Shown one piece after another: positions 32,614-44,137 of a stretch of 64,000 nt of DNA (the first letter of the stretch is position 1; every line of letters starts with the position of its first letter). A program made the translations under genes and the position numbers. This stretch comes from Moniliophthora roreri (lineage: Eukaryota; Basidiomycota; Agaricomycetes; Agaricales; Marasmiaceae): positions 372,001-436,000 of the forward strand of contig LATX02000209.1 in assembly GCA_001466705.2 (NCBI GenBank), given 5' to 3'. Below the pieces are notes generated by a model. It was given only the letters and a program-made list of their open reading frames with translations, was not told where the DNA came from and did not search any database.

Positions 32614-35600
32614 ATGGCTATCGAACCTAACTTAGCAAACGCTCTCAGTCAATGGGCCTCCTTTCTCCCCACGCTGCAAATGCTGGTAGAACAGCAATCC
32701 ACAGTTTCAAATTCTGCATCCTCTAGCTCAAGCTCAGCCACATCAGAGATTACTCAACTGGCCTTACCGCCTGCGACTCCTACCCCGCCTCCTCCAGCAC
32801 CAACTTCGTCCATTTCCAGCTCCCCAATCTCGACTCATGCCCCAGTCATCTCTTCAATGATGTCCTTCCCTTCTCAGGCCCAAGGCTCTGCCAGTATGAG
32901 TGCTTATTCGCAGCCATCGTCCCATTGTCAGGCTTCCCCAATTTCGTCCATTCCCAGCTTCTTGACCTCGACTCATGCCCCAGTCACCTCTTCAATCACG
33001 TCCCTCCCCTCTCAGACCCAAAGCTCTGCGAGCACGAGCGCTTCGCACTCACAGCCATCAACCTATTGTCAGGCTTCCCCAATCGAGCCTCCAACAGCAG
33101 CTTTGACACCGGACACGAGTTTTTCCGCATCAACCAATGCTGCCTGAATTCAGCCATACTCGAGCCTACAGATGCTAAGTCAGGTGGCCAGCAGGAGAGG
33201 TCCCCTCGAAGGCGGCTCTAGCCTTCCACCATTTACACAGGGTTTTGCAAGCGGCTTGACTGGACATCCTCGTCCCACAACTATGACGGCCTTTCCAAGC
33301 CTCGTACAGCTGGCAAATCGGGAGAGAATTGAGCATGCAAGGGAGTCCCTTCCTGTGAAGAAAAGGAAGAGGTCGAAAGCAGTCAAGCCGCCAAGTCTGT
33401 TGGGTCACTCATTGGTTCCAAGGGTTGAGGATTGCTTAAGACAAGCAGAGGGAGGAGAGGTGGTTGTGACCCTCAATGTTCTGGTTCTCCCACTGCAGCC
33501 GTCCACCAAGGATCGTAAGGTGAGCTTCCTCTTAATATCTGGATGCAAAAGCTCAGCCCCAACGAGATGTTAGTGGACGTTATCAGACACTATCGGACGC
33601 TATTCGACAAATCCGCGGAAATCTGACACGCACCTGACGTTTTCTGACGTCTATCCGATTAACCTCGCTTGATAGCTTCTTCTCCGGCTACCAACTTGAA
33701 ACTAAACGAGGGTTTAGAAAAGAACGTGGCTCGAGATGGACTTAGAAAAAAACTTGTGCCTTGCAGTCTGTCCGTGCGCAAATTCCCCTGTATCCTGAAT
33801 TTCCCCACGCTCGCTTCTTTCTTTCTAACCACCACCATCCCAACTTCCCGGCTCCCCCCTAGTCCACTCTTTCTCCCCATCTGTATTGCTCTTTCTCCTT
33901 CTCAAGATGAAACTCGATAATTCAAGATACGACGGAGGGAATACTGATGTAGACCAGAGTGAAATATGGTACAGGCGAGGCACGTGTATTATTTACTTGT
34001 CGTTTTTGTGAAACTAAAGATTTTTCGACGCGTCAGGCACCTTGGAGAAGACCCGGACGACGGCTCCAAACCACCTTGAATATACGGCTATATCTCGTGA
34101 GTCGACCCTAGAGCACTGTTATCCTTACACTAAACATTCTATGTGCCGCAGCTCGCCATGTTGTTAGAGTGACCCTCCTCGTTCATAGCAGAAGGCTGAA
34201 GACTGTTGGAGTTGGGCAGAGGGTTAGGGCAGAGGGTATCGGTCACTCGTGTGGGCACAGTCGGGGTTTGAGATAGACAAGGTCTTTCGGTACGTAAGTT
34301 GTACTCAGTAGCACCTATAATGTATTCTAGTACCTCATCAATATATACCCAATTATCAGACGCTATCAGACACGACCAGACGAAAACCGACGCCTAATAG
34401 AGCCTTTCGAAGGCTACCTAAGAAACGTCTAATAATGTCAGATAGCGTCGGATAACGTCCGAATTATTCCGGGTTAAGGACACTATCGGACATTATCTGA
34501 CGCTATCAGACAAAGTTGGGCGTTGTCTGATAACGTCGAATAATGTCTGATAAAACCTCACTGGGGCTCAGCACCTCCGAATTAGACTTTCAAATTACTC
34601 CAGCACCTGTATCGTTACACTGCTCATGAAGCATCCTTTCGCTCGGTTCTGCAAAAACTTCACCTTACATTTACTTTCCCAAATCTGCGAGTTGCAACTA
34701 CTGTTGGCGAGCTGTTACAACATCTCACAGCACGCATTCAAGCACAAGGCTATAGCTTTCCTGAGCGTTCAGCACTCCCATTTGCAGCACCTCATGAAAG
34801 CCTACCTCTCGGGTTACTCTCTTATACTAACATGGGGAGGCTCAGCGGCTCAAACAAGACCCCAAGGCTTGTGCCTTCAAATGTACCTGCAAGCTCCACA
34901 ATCGATGAACTTCTCCGAAACAATAGAGATTTTGGAATTCCCAAATGGGCGGTCTCCAGCCGCAATACCTTTGAGCTTCATGCGAGTAAGTTGGCTTGAT
35001 TGACTGCTTCAGCAGAAGCGGCATTGAAACTAACTCAATTCCTTAGTTATCCAAGCCCCTTTTCTAGAAGTGTATGCAAGTCTGTCAACTCTTGGTTTGG
35101 GCAACGACACGGTTGATCGCGTGCACTGGTGCATCTCTCGTCGCATATATGGCGTTTTTCAGAATGACATCGACACAGTTGATTCTGAGGGTTGGGAAAG
35201 CATAGTCAATGACCCAGCTCTAGAACAGGGATGTGACCACGTGGAGGGAAGCCAGCTCGAGGAGGAAGAAGTGAGTGATCTGAAACCTGCTTTACCCTTC
35301 TTCTGAGTTCACTAATTCATTTCCAGGATGAAGAATGAGTTGTTGCTCAAAGCCTCGCTGCTTTTGATCCTCAAGACTCTAGCTAGGTTTGGACCCGCTC
35401 CCGTTCCCGAAATGAATTGAATACATCTTGCTCAACTTCAGCATCCTCTGCTGCTTCCACCTTGGGCTCTGCTGACTCCTCTGACAGCACTGCCTCTGAC
35501 AGCAACTCAACAGTGTCACCTCGATCTGCTACACCCTCTATCTCTTCATCAAATTCCTTCCAGAGCCAGGAAGGGGCTTTAGCAGCACCTGAGCCAAACC

Positions 35601-37388
35601 AGAGAGCTCAGATTGGATATGTTAGTGATTTTCACAGCTGCTTTACTTTAGTCGTAATTCTCAAACCTTACTGTCCAGCGGAACGAAGAGGCCCCTGAAT
35701 TATGGAGCGCTGCTTGCATTCGAGGTTGGGAGCATGAAAAACCAACCACACCCACTGATATCGGCTCTTTCTATGACTTTGAGTGCCCAGTTTACTTCTT
35801 CGACACAATCTCCACCGACTACATCAGTGCTCATGGGAAACATTTGCAAGGTCTAGAGCTGAAGGGTGAAAGCACACAGGACTTGGCAAAGCAATTGGAA
35901 GCCATTCTGATTGAAGCTGTCCAAGCGAAAGACTTCTCAAAGGTATTTGCTTCGACCCGTCATTTCATGCTGTATGCCCTTTTTTTCCTCTTCTGAGGCT
36001 GCTCAAGTCACTGACTGCACTCACAGGGTGGATCAAGCTGAGGAGTACGTCACCTCAGGTGGAGGCATTGAAAGAGAAGCGATATTCATTCTCAATCAGC
36101 TCTACTTGAAAGAGAGGGCTGCTGAGTTCTTAACGAAGGGATTGGACGACTATGCAACTCTTGCAACAGTTCCCCAATGCACCGCTCGTTTCATGTCAGA
36201 GGATAAGAGGATTGCGCTCGGTGTCCTCGGTGCTGTTGTCTCTCTCAGTCTCGTATATGGAATGGGGGCGGAACCTTTGAACCCGATTCTCCTCATGTAC
36301 TGCTACAACAATTGTGACATGAGAAGTGTTTTGGATGAGTTGGTAAGGGAATGGCACCCTTTGCTTCACCAGACCTTGAAATTATGGCTTGCTATTGGCC
36401 CCGATGACAGCGTGCAGGGGTTTGCTAGCCACTTTGCTACCTACCATGGGACTTCAGTGAGTTTCATCAGCTTCAACAAGCCCCTCTTCTGAGGACGCAT
36501 TTCAGGTTGACACTCTCACTGGAAGAACTCCGGAGATGCATTGCTCATTGGCGTGGGATATGCTGCACAGGGCTATTGTCGGAACAGAGGCTGGTGATCA
36601 CCCATACTTTCAGGCTTTCTGGGATGGATTGATGATGCGGTGTGCGGGCAGTCGAACTATTGCCAATGTAAGCGCATTGTTTCCTTCAGTGCCCACTGTC
36701 TTCTGAAAATTTGTTAGTTTGCCTAGGTCTACATCGGAGGCCCTGAGAAATTTGTCAGCACAGTGTATGGCTGCTACGTGAGAGGCTATAGCAGCATGCA
36801 CCTGGAACATTGCATTGAGGTAGAGCAAGACACCCTCTCGGAGGTTGAGAGGCTACTTGGGTCCCTCCCAGTGCTGGATGCAAGCAGTTTCACCTCGATG
36901 ATTCATGGCTTTCTGGAAGGACGTGGGGCACCTTGTCCAAAGCTCCTTCAGGAAGCTGAAGAGTGCTTCAATTTGCTTGTCGATCTTTATGAAATACAGC
37001 AGCCAATGTTCAGGTTGTGGATGTTCAACTGGGCTGCTACTGGGACACCGCATGTTCTCCAGGATGGGGTTGCAACTACGGTAATACTATTTTCCTCTGC
37101 AATTGGATTCAGAGGCTTACTCCTCTTGAATAGATCAGACTTGTCGAGGACAACGACGTTGAGTACCTGAATGGGATCGCTATACAGAATAGACCCGCTT
37201 ATATCTCCTTGGGTGTGTGCAGGTTTCGCACCTGTTCAAGGACAGTCACCATACCTGCTTCTTATCTCATCAAACTTCTCAAAGCAGAGTATGATCCTGA
37301 GTCAGAAGTCAGGGACATTCTTGCTGCAATCTACCACTGGCTCTTGGTCTCAATCTTGGACAACATAGGAGAGAATAATATCATTTAG
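32614..37388 (+). pseudogene. HECT-like ubiquitin-ligase-type protein of mobile origin, decayed
   Basis: Starts MAIEPNLANAL at 32614, then ~180 Ser/Pro-rich residues and a basic KKRKRSK patch (33358-33378). After an intron holding element A3 come FTFPNLRVATTVGELL and YSFPERSALPF (34730-34790), a DFGIPKWAVSS segment, another Ser-rich stretch, then the long C-terminal region: FECPVYFFDTIS, YVTSGGGIEREAIF, ALGVLGAVVSLSLVYGM, AEPLNPILLMYCY, FHFATYHGTS-like, and a final CRFRTCSRTVTIPASYL. That order fits the HECT fold, with the Cys at 37233-37235 in the place of the catalytic cysteine. The gene has ~9 introns. In-frame stops include TGA at 33145-33147 and two more near 35337-35385, so it is probably inactive. 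Assignment to HECT is by pattern and moderately sure. Confidence 0.6.
33558..34565 (+). mobile_element. family A element (A3), 1008 bp, inside an intron
   Basis: Bounded by 7-bp direct repeats GCTCAGC at 33551-33557 and 34566-34572. Ends CCCAACGAGAT... and ...CTCACTGGG are imperfect inverted repeats. Both subterminal regions are filled with copies of an ~11-bp motif (TCTGATAACGT and variants, both orientations). It aligns along its length with A1 (58638-60104) and A2 (60277-61229), but keeps more CpG. No transposase is seen, so it is non-autonomous. Removing it and one GCTCAGC leaves a normal 69-nt intron (33520-33557 plus 34573-34603). Confidence 0.88.
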
Positions 37389-37574
37389 ATTACCAGTTGT
37401 CTGCCTGCTTTCTTGAATGAATGTACAGCTTTAGTTATTGAGATAGTAATCTATCTTGTTTACAAGCTCTTTGAACGTTACAGTCAAACTGAGTATATAC
37501 TTTACAAACCTTATCCTCCTATGGTGCTAATGATCTCCACGACAAGAAATGCTTAGTATCTTAGAGCCAGATGC

Positions 37575-39210
37575 TCAAGAGGAATCAGCATCTGCCGGGA
37601 AGATGCCCTTGCCAATCACCCACTCTTCGACATTGCAAGTTGCTTCTGCACCTGCAGCTTTGGCCTTGCTGATTGTGTTGTAGCCCAATTCACTGGTTTG
37701 GAACATTGAGGCCTGATTAAACCAGACTATTGAGCCTCTTCCTTTTGCGTCCAACCAGTCCTGGCCATGATCCACCTTTGAATCACTGCAAGAGCAGTGC
37801 ATGTGCCTCTGATCAAGAGGGATGCTGTTTGCAGGAGTGGGAGGCCGACCGTCAGATGTATAAACCACTTTGATATCTCATTGAAAAGGAGACTGGGTGA
37901 ATCTTGTCTGTAAAAATGCAAAGCTGATTTCTGGCTCACCTTTGAGATCAATGTTCCAATGTGAAAAAATTGATGATGGGTAGGCAAAGAAGGTTCCGGG
38001 AGGTAGCTCTACAACAATTCCAGCTTTAAGGATGACAAGGTAGCATTTTTCTTTGTGATTGAAGTGTCCTAGGAGCAGTCAGTCACATTTTTATACCAAA
38101 AGGGTATCGGCCACACTGTAAATGAAGATGATGCAGACTGTGAGAGTGAGATTTTTGTAATCTATGTGTGGCCCGCACATGACCAGTGGAACACCTTTTC
38201 TAGGTGCATTCAAGCACCAGTTCCAGAACAGGTCATAATCGCTTTCCAAGCCAAACTTCTCCTGCATGAAAGCCTTGCACACCTCAAAGCGGTCGCTGAC
38301 TCCTGGTAAATTGTGCCTCACAATGCTACAGGCTATCACGGTTAGCCTTTGGAATACCGAGCCTTTTGCATGATACCTGGTCAAGGCATCCGCGTTATCC
38401 TTATGCCACTTGGTCAACTTCGGCTTCTAAACGGGTCTTGTGGCTCAGAGGAGATGTGGTAACAGGCGCGTTGACTCACCTCAACGTTGTTACAGTGCTT
38501 CCCAGCCATGCAGGCCCAGTGTGAGCCCCTCACATTCTTATCCATTTCTGGTGGATCCAAGACCTCTCTAGTAAAGGCTTCTGCCACCTCTACAACCAAT
38601 TTTGCAAGTTCGCGGGTCACAGAGGTCACAGCAGAACGGAACATGTATTTTCTACCATGCGCATCGAAAAAAGCTGTATCTTTTCTAAGGATGAGAGTAA
38701 GCCATGCATCCATATCCTTTCCAGAGTGGAAACTAACCCGATGCAAGGGATGACTACAAAGGTTCTGTCCAGGCTAGGGGCAGCTGCTCGCTGAGCCTCA
38801 GGGGTGTTTTGCCCCTGCCACCTGGTACTGGAGATTCTGGAGTCGCTCGTAATGTCGAAACCTTCTTTTGCCTCGTATCTCTCGAGCTTATTTGCTTTCA
38901 CAATGCGAATATGAGCGCGACTTCTTGCTTGATCACGAGGCCTTTGTCGCTGCTTTCCTTTAACATTCACGGGAATTTCTGGCAGAGACCAATCGAGATT
39001 CCTTCTTGACTGAGTTCTAATTGGTGGGGCATGCCTAAGGGCAGGGTTCATAAATACAGATGGCTTTTAAGGACCTGCGACTCACCTGTAATCAATGGGC
39101 TGAGATTCCTCCAACTTCCTTGCCTTTTTGCTCTTCTGTTGGGAGGCGGTTTGATTGATAGGCCTTTTGTGAGTCGGAGGGCTTTGAATCCTCAGATGGC
39201 AGCACAACAA
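37575..39210 (-). pseudogene. TET/JBP-like Fe(II)/2-oxoglutarate dioxygenase-type protein of mobile origin
   Basis: Minus strand. A basic N-terminal exon (KSKKARKLEESQPIDY, about 39165-39085) is followed by RNLDWSLPEIPVNVKGKQRQ and RTFVVIPCIG. After a probable 1-nt shift near 38740 comes SGKDMDAWLTLILRK..FF. Then a helical region leads to the double-stranded beta-helix: CGPHIDYKNLTL (HxD at 38160-38168), HFNHKEKCYLVILKAGIVVE, then ELPPGTFFAYPSSIFSHWNI (distal His at about 37959-37961) and GRGSIVWFNQ (Arg at about 37736-37738, where TET/JBP proteins hold 2-oxoglutarate). The GxFxxxxxxxLV...ELPPG...PSS..H.N spacing matches fungal TET/JBP proteins, which oxidise methylated bases and are known to ride on basidiomycete KDZ transposons. 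Family call is pattern-based. Only one shift was seen, so it decayed less than its neighbours. Confidence 0.55.
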
Positions 39211-39262
39211 TGTTTTTGATGATGCTTCTGAATGGGAAACTCTGCGAACAAACTTTCAGCTA

Positions 39263-40887
39263 ATGTATGAGGACCTTTGGGTTTTTATCGAAGAAGTCCT
39301 TCAAAGATCGCACAAAGGCCAACTGCCAGTAGTCACCAGAGTCTATACCAGGAACAGAGGTAGACTGTGCACTTTTATCAATCCTAATTTCCTCAGGTGG
39401 GCATATACTCAACATTCAATCTCTGGAATTAGCCATTTTCTTGGAGTTGGGAGGACCACAGTTCAGCAAGCTCTCTTAGATCTGGGAATTGCTACCCCTG
39501 GCACAGACCCTTTCGGTTCCGAGTCAGACTCGGAGGCAGAAACCTCTCTGACTGATGCATGCGAAGCTCAGGATGACCTACTGGATCCTTCACTGATGAC
39601 AGGAGCTGGAATACCAGAAGAAGTTGTGGATGAGTTTGAATCCTCTACTTCCCCTGGATATCTCTCAGCAATCACAGATGCTGAGTTGAACTGCCTAGTT
39701 CTTTGCTTGCGGGCCTTCTATGCTAGAGCTAGCATCAGGATGCTAGATGGCATGCTTCGCAGACTTGGTCACATTGTGCCATACGAAAGAATTCGACTAT
39801 CTTTGATTCAAGTGGACCCTGTCCATAGAGTCTTTGAAAGAATTTGAATCCGCCATTGATGCTACACTGTTCCTGAGCCAAATTATCTATGGCACCATGA
39901 CAGCCATCATATTAAGCTTCTTCTGACTTTTCTTATGGCTTTCTAGCGGAACTAACCCAAAGACAGGTTTGATTCGCTGGGGCATAATCATTCATGGCTT
40001 TATAGACGGCTACTCTCACATGATAACCGGTCTGCAAGCCAGTGGTAATAATTATGCTTACACCATACTCTTGCTTTTCCTGGTTGCAGCCTCTATATTT
40101 GGTATTCCTTTGTGCCTACGAGGAGATCATGGTGTAGAAAATGTTTGAGTGGCGGCATTTATGGAACACATTTGGGGGAAAGGACTAGGAGCATACATTT
40201 GGGGCAGGTAAGAGCAAAACTGCCTTTTTCTCAAGTTCCTCTTTTTTGATTGGTTCGCCCTTTAGGTCTGTTCACAACGTTCGAATTGAACGTCTGTGGG
40301 TAGATGTGAAGACAGGCTTTGCGCATAGCTGGAAGGAGCTTTTTGAAGAGCTCGAAGCCCATCATGGACTTGAACATCGAAACCATAACCACATTTGGCT
40401 TCTTCATTTCCTATTCCTTCCACTCATTAACGAACATCTTGCTTTCTGGGCTGAATCCTGGAATCACCATCGCATCACGATCCGAGGGGGTCCAAACCAC
40501 TCACCTTACGATATGTTTGGATTTGATATGCTAGCTTGTAGCTGGAGAGGTGGCTCATTGGAGGACCACAGGATGTTGGAGGAAGAGCTTGAGGTTTTCG
40601 GCATTGATTGGGAGGGCCTCCACGATGACACCTTGCTCAAGCAAATGCATAGTGAATACGTTGATGACGGTGCTACTTCTTGGCTTGGGCGTCAGGGGCC
40701 TCCTTCTAATACCAATGGCATTAAAGTGGACAATCCAACTAACCCCTTCACAGAGGATCAGATGCGATGGATCGAGGAAAGGGTGCAAGAACTTCCAAGT
40801 CCTGCCAGTATTGATATAGAATCCATTCAGAACAGATGGGTTTATGGCTTGGCCTATGCTCATCAGCTCAGACCGGATATATTCTAA
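39263..40887 (+). pseudogene. DDE integrase-core (rve-like) transposase, decayed
   Basis: An upstream N-terminal region (MYEDLWVFIEEVLQRSHKGQ) is followed by a helix-turn-helix-like stretch (SISGISHFLGVGRTTVQQAL at 39415-39480) and an acidic linker. The catalytic core carries D1 in LWHHDSHH (39899-39901), then GLIRWGIIIHGFIDGYSHM, D2 in LRGDHGVEN (40125-40127) and E in NVRIERLWVDV (40288-40290), followed by HHRITIRGGPNHSPYDMFGF. This is the RNase H-fold DDE layout of an integrase-like family common in Agaricomycetes. Stops at 39845-39847, 39857-39859 and 40146-40148 all fall where CGA (Arg) is expected. An intron near 39908-39945 has lost its donor. The protein is not made intact. Confidence 0.75.
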
Positions 40888-42951
40888 ATTTTTCGATCTT
40901 AGTGTTTTAAACTTCTGCAACTTTATTTATACCTGGCCCAGGTGAACAAGACGCCATTTTCCCATACCCTTCATTTGGAACCTGTATTTTGACATATAGC
41001 ATAGGGCTTAGCGTATAGTTTGGGTAGAACATGTACCGCTGTGCAGGCTTATGTAGGACTATATAGAAGACCACATTCTACACAGACTATGGGCTGAGTT
41101 GAACCGAGTGGTCAAGCTCAGTGAAACTAGGCCCTGGGTACCGCCGTGAGCAGACGACGTGAGATGATGACAGATGCCAACAGATGCTTATTATCAAATT
41201 GGTAAATTGAGAGTTACTACAACGAGCAGTGATGACGGTAGTAGTGAACAACGTGTGTGTTTATTGCTGTTAAAATGCATCCATTACTGTGTCTGACAAC
41301 GGGTGACAATGAGCGACTACTATAGCAGTCGGGTGCCTCTCGAGAATGCCCTCGGTGGACCCTCTCCCCACCTCTCCCTGTCTCTCCCTGCCCATCTGCT
41401 GCACCCACTGCACCCCGATGCATGCTACCCACCACCTGGTCACTGTGCTCACCCACCAGATCGTGTGATGTCGGGGCAAAGACAAAACCTGGGGGGAGCA
41501 TAAGTCACATGCGAAAACTGAGATGTAGATAACAATGACATACCTTGTATGATGATATACCAGTGGTCTGACGATTCTGGGGCTTGAGAGACATGCTGGG
41601 TAGGTATATTAGCTACATAGCAACATTATAACTTGCAGGTCACTCACTAAGCTGAGTCCAGACCCTGTCCCATTGAACGCTACCCGAAGATAGCAGAGGA
41701 GAGAAACTGAACCGCTTGACTCCTTGCATAGATCATCATCAGCTCCGATCTCAAGGGCTGTTTAACTGGGCGGTCAGCTTGACTTTTGAGGGAGATGAGT
41801 ACGCACAACTTGATGCTTCATCCCCACTCCCAAACATGACTTCTCACTGCACGTGCAGCCTGACGCGTCTCCCGCACCTCCAACGTTGGTCTCAATGTCT
41901 CTGAATGGCCCAGCTTCCCCTCTCCCCCTCCCGTTGAACCAAGCACCTCATGCTCGTACTGAATACTTTTTGCCTATACTGGACCTGTTGCCTCCCATCA
42001 ATACTGGCGACGTTCCTGATGACAGCGGCGATTGGTGATAGAGGCAATCCCGATGGAGGCGATTAAGCACCTATGACAAAAAAGAAGGCCATTGGGTGCA
42101 AGCGGAAGATGGGCAATGCTCAGCAGCAGAACAGTGAACCTGAACAGCCCCGAATGTCACTGGCAGAGAAGAGGGCATCAGCAGCTGAGAAGAGGAAGGT
42201 GACGATACAGAGAAGGAGAGAAGAGGCAAACTGAAAGGCAGCAGAGATAGCAGCTGCGAAGGATAAGCTCGGTGAGGATGTGTCAGATGAAGATGGCACT
42301 GTTTCTGGGACAAAGAGATCATCAGGTGACAAGGAAGCTGTCAGGCGACCAAAAAGGATCAGGACTACCCCAGCCCCTTTGCATGAGGCTGGGTATGTTC
42401 AGCCATCTAAAGGTACTCGAGGCAGCTAATCGAAGTAGCACATAGCACACTTTTTTGTACCCTAGTAGTAGATTGACAATTTTGATCAGTGTCTATTAGC
42501 CAGGCGCCTAATTTTCAAGTACGTGTGAATTGAATTTTTCGAGCACGTGTGAATTGAACTTATGAGTTCTCTCAACCAACATGCTCTCAATGCAACACAA
42601 ATACAAATGAACATCAACAATCCCACCTATATAAATCCTTCTTAGACACTCTTCTGTTTACTCTACTTACTCAACAAAGTACCACGACTATTGGCCACAC
42701 GACTTTTCATCTATCAACTCACCTCTACACGAGTTAACATGATCTTCAATGTGTTTTCACGGTATGTTCTACTTTTTTCTTCAATAATAATAGCTAAACA
42801 TCTCACGTAGATGACGTCCCTGATTCCAAAGATGAACTTCTGTTGACAGGCAGAGCTGTCAATCAAAATGATGGGCCGAAAGGTGCATTTAATTTGTCTG
42901 ATTCTACACTCATAATCTGAGCTCAATGCAGCTGATAACGTTGAAATCTAT
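40888..42951. other. region with remnants of a basic, low-complexity protein
   Basis: No complete gene. At 42071-42429 a forward frame encodes a Lys/Arg/Ala-rich stretch (SLAEKRASAAEKRKVTIQRR), one in-frame TGA, then DKLGEDVSDEDGTVSG and RRPKRIRTTPA, like a nuclear or nucleic-acid-binding remnant; it could be part of a mobile element. At 41853-42038 a Pro-rich frame ends in DDSGDW. The rest is unassigned. Confidence 0.35.
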
Positions 42952-43425
42952 ATGGATGAAGACAACAACATGTGTATGGAGGAAGACAATGGCATGTGGA
43001 TGGAAGAAAATACCGCCCAAGGAGAGCTTCAGATAGACAATGAAGACCAGGATATGCTTTCCCCCTTCGAGTCCGCCCATCTTTTGCTTGAACCAGTGTT
43101 TTTCAGGAACCAGATTGACGCAACACTCCCAGTGTACCTGGTGCATGTGGCTTGGACTCAACAACTGGGGAGGGCAGAGTTACTACAATGCGCCAACATG
43201 TTTTTCCAAGCCTACATGTCGCCGATTGTAGAGCATGTGGAGCAGGTAGTGGGAGGCTGGGTGGAGACAGAGTTTGAACACTTTTTGGAATTGGAGTGGC
43301 ACCCTATCCCAAGTGATATGGAGGTACTTGACGTAGCAGCAGTACAATACTGTGGTGACAACAACATTCCTTACCATGGTGCCCCACCGGAACACCCCAT
43401 CCTGATCAAGTATCTGGCAAGATAA
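42952..43425 (+). CDS. hypothetical acidic protein
   Basis: A 157-codon open frame starts with repeated Met/Glu/Asp blocks (MDEDNNMCMEEDN), continues with ESAHLLLEPVFFRNQ and VEQVVGGWVETEFEHFLELE, and stops at 43425. Short upstream pieces (ATG at 42739 followed by a GTATGT donor) may be 5' exons. No family recognised. Element C is inserted 58 bp after the stop. A host gene or a transposon-carried gene are both possible. Confidence 0.4.
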   Translation: MDEDNNMCMEEDNGMWMEENTAQGELQIDNEDQDMLSPFESAHLLLEPVFFRNQIDATLPVYLVHVAWTQQLGRAELLQCANMFFQAYMSPIVEHVEQVVGGWVETEFEHFLELEWHPIPSDMEVLDVAAVQYCGDNNIPYHGAPPEHPILIKYLAR

Positions 43426-43483
43426 TCAGAATGGTATGTCCATTGATTTTATCTTTCAATCTGTAACTGATGACTTGAAAGTA

Positions 43484-43879
43484 CACCTATGGTGCCCGAG
43501 AAATACCATGGGTTTGATGGCAAGCTACACCTATCTTAGCATCAAATATGAAGAGTTTTTGGGCTGAGAGGGCACCCATCGTTAAAACCCATCATTAATT
43601 CTGGTAATTTGAATTTTGCACTGAGAGCTCACTCCAAGGTCGAAATTCTCGCTGAACTTCCTGACCTCTCAGTCCGGCACTTCCCATTCTATCGATATCG
43701 TCATCATTTCCTTTTCGTCGCCGCCGCCATCACCACATGTTCCCATTGCCGAGTCCCGACCATTAATTGTATAAATATAGATCAACATCCGCATCTTGAC
43801 ATCAAACCGCCATGATGCCACCTCGGGCCCATGATGCCCATCCAGTGTCCCCTTCCCTTTCCAGATTTATCGCTGAAGT
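43484..43879 (+). repeat. left terminal inverted repeat of element C
   Basis: Matches in reverse complement the stretches 46856-47252 and 49308-49703 at roughly 90 % or better by eye. A promoter-like TATAAATATAG lies near 43772 and is followed by ATGATGCCACC near 43812, so an element gene may start inside the TIR; the right TIR carries a mirror version of the same start. Confidence 0.85.
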
Positions 43880-44137
43880 ATCAAATGTGCCATATATTTT
43901 GTCCTAGGTAAGTCATTTCTCTATGTACTGACCCTTATTTTCTTTCACACGTCTCATTCAGGAGGCATGCCACACCATTACAACTCCACTTTCATTGTAG
44001 CTTCCATTAGGCAGATAGCAGTTGGATGGGTCATGTAAAGGACATCTTACTCATGGATGTATGGGAACTTGGATGAGGTGAGTTTTCACCTGATATTTTA
44101 TCTCACCTTTTGCATTGACCTCCATGACGAGGCGGGT

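Larger units (their letters stand above)
32614..40887. mobile_element. three-gene mobile cassette: HECT-like, TET/JBP-like, DDE integrase
   Basis: Three large decayed genes are packed in 8.3 kb. The HECT-like gene (+) ends at 37388. The dioxygenase-like gene (-) begins its last exon at 37575 and starts near 39210. The integrase-like gene (+) follows from about 39203, so the last two share a very short divergent promoter. All three belong to protein families that are highly repeated in Agaricomycete genomes, and one is a DDE-type recombinase; the grouping therefore looks like a transposon. I did not find terminal inverted repeats or target duplications at the outer ends, so its limits are unknown. 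Confidence 0.55.
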
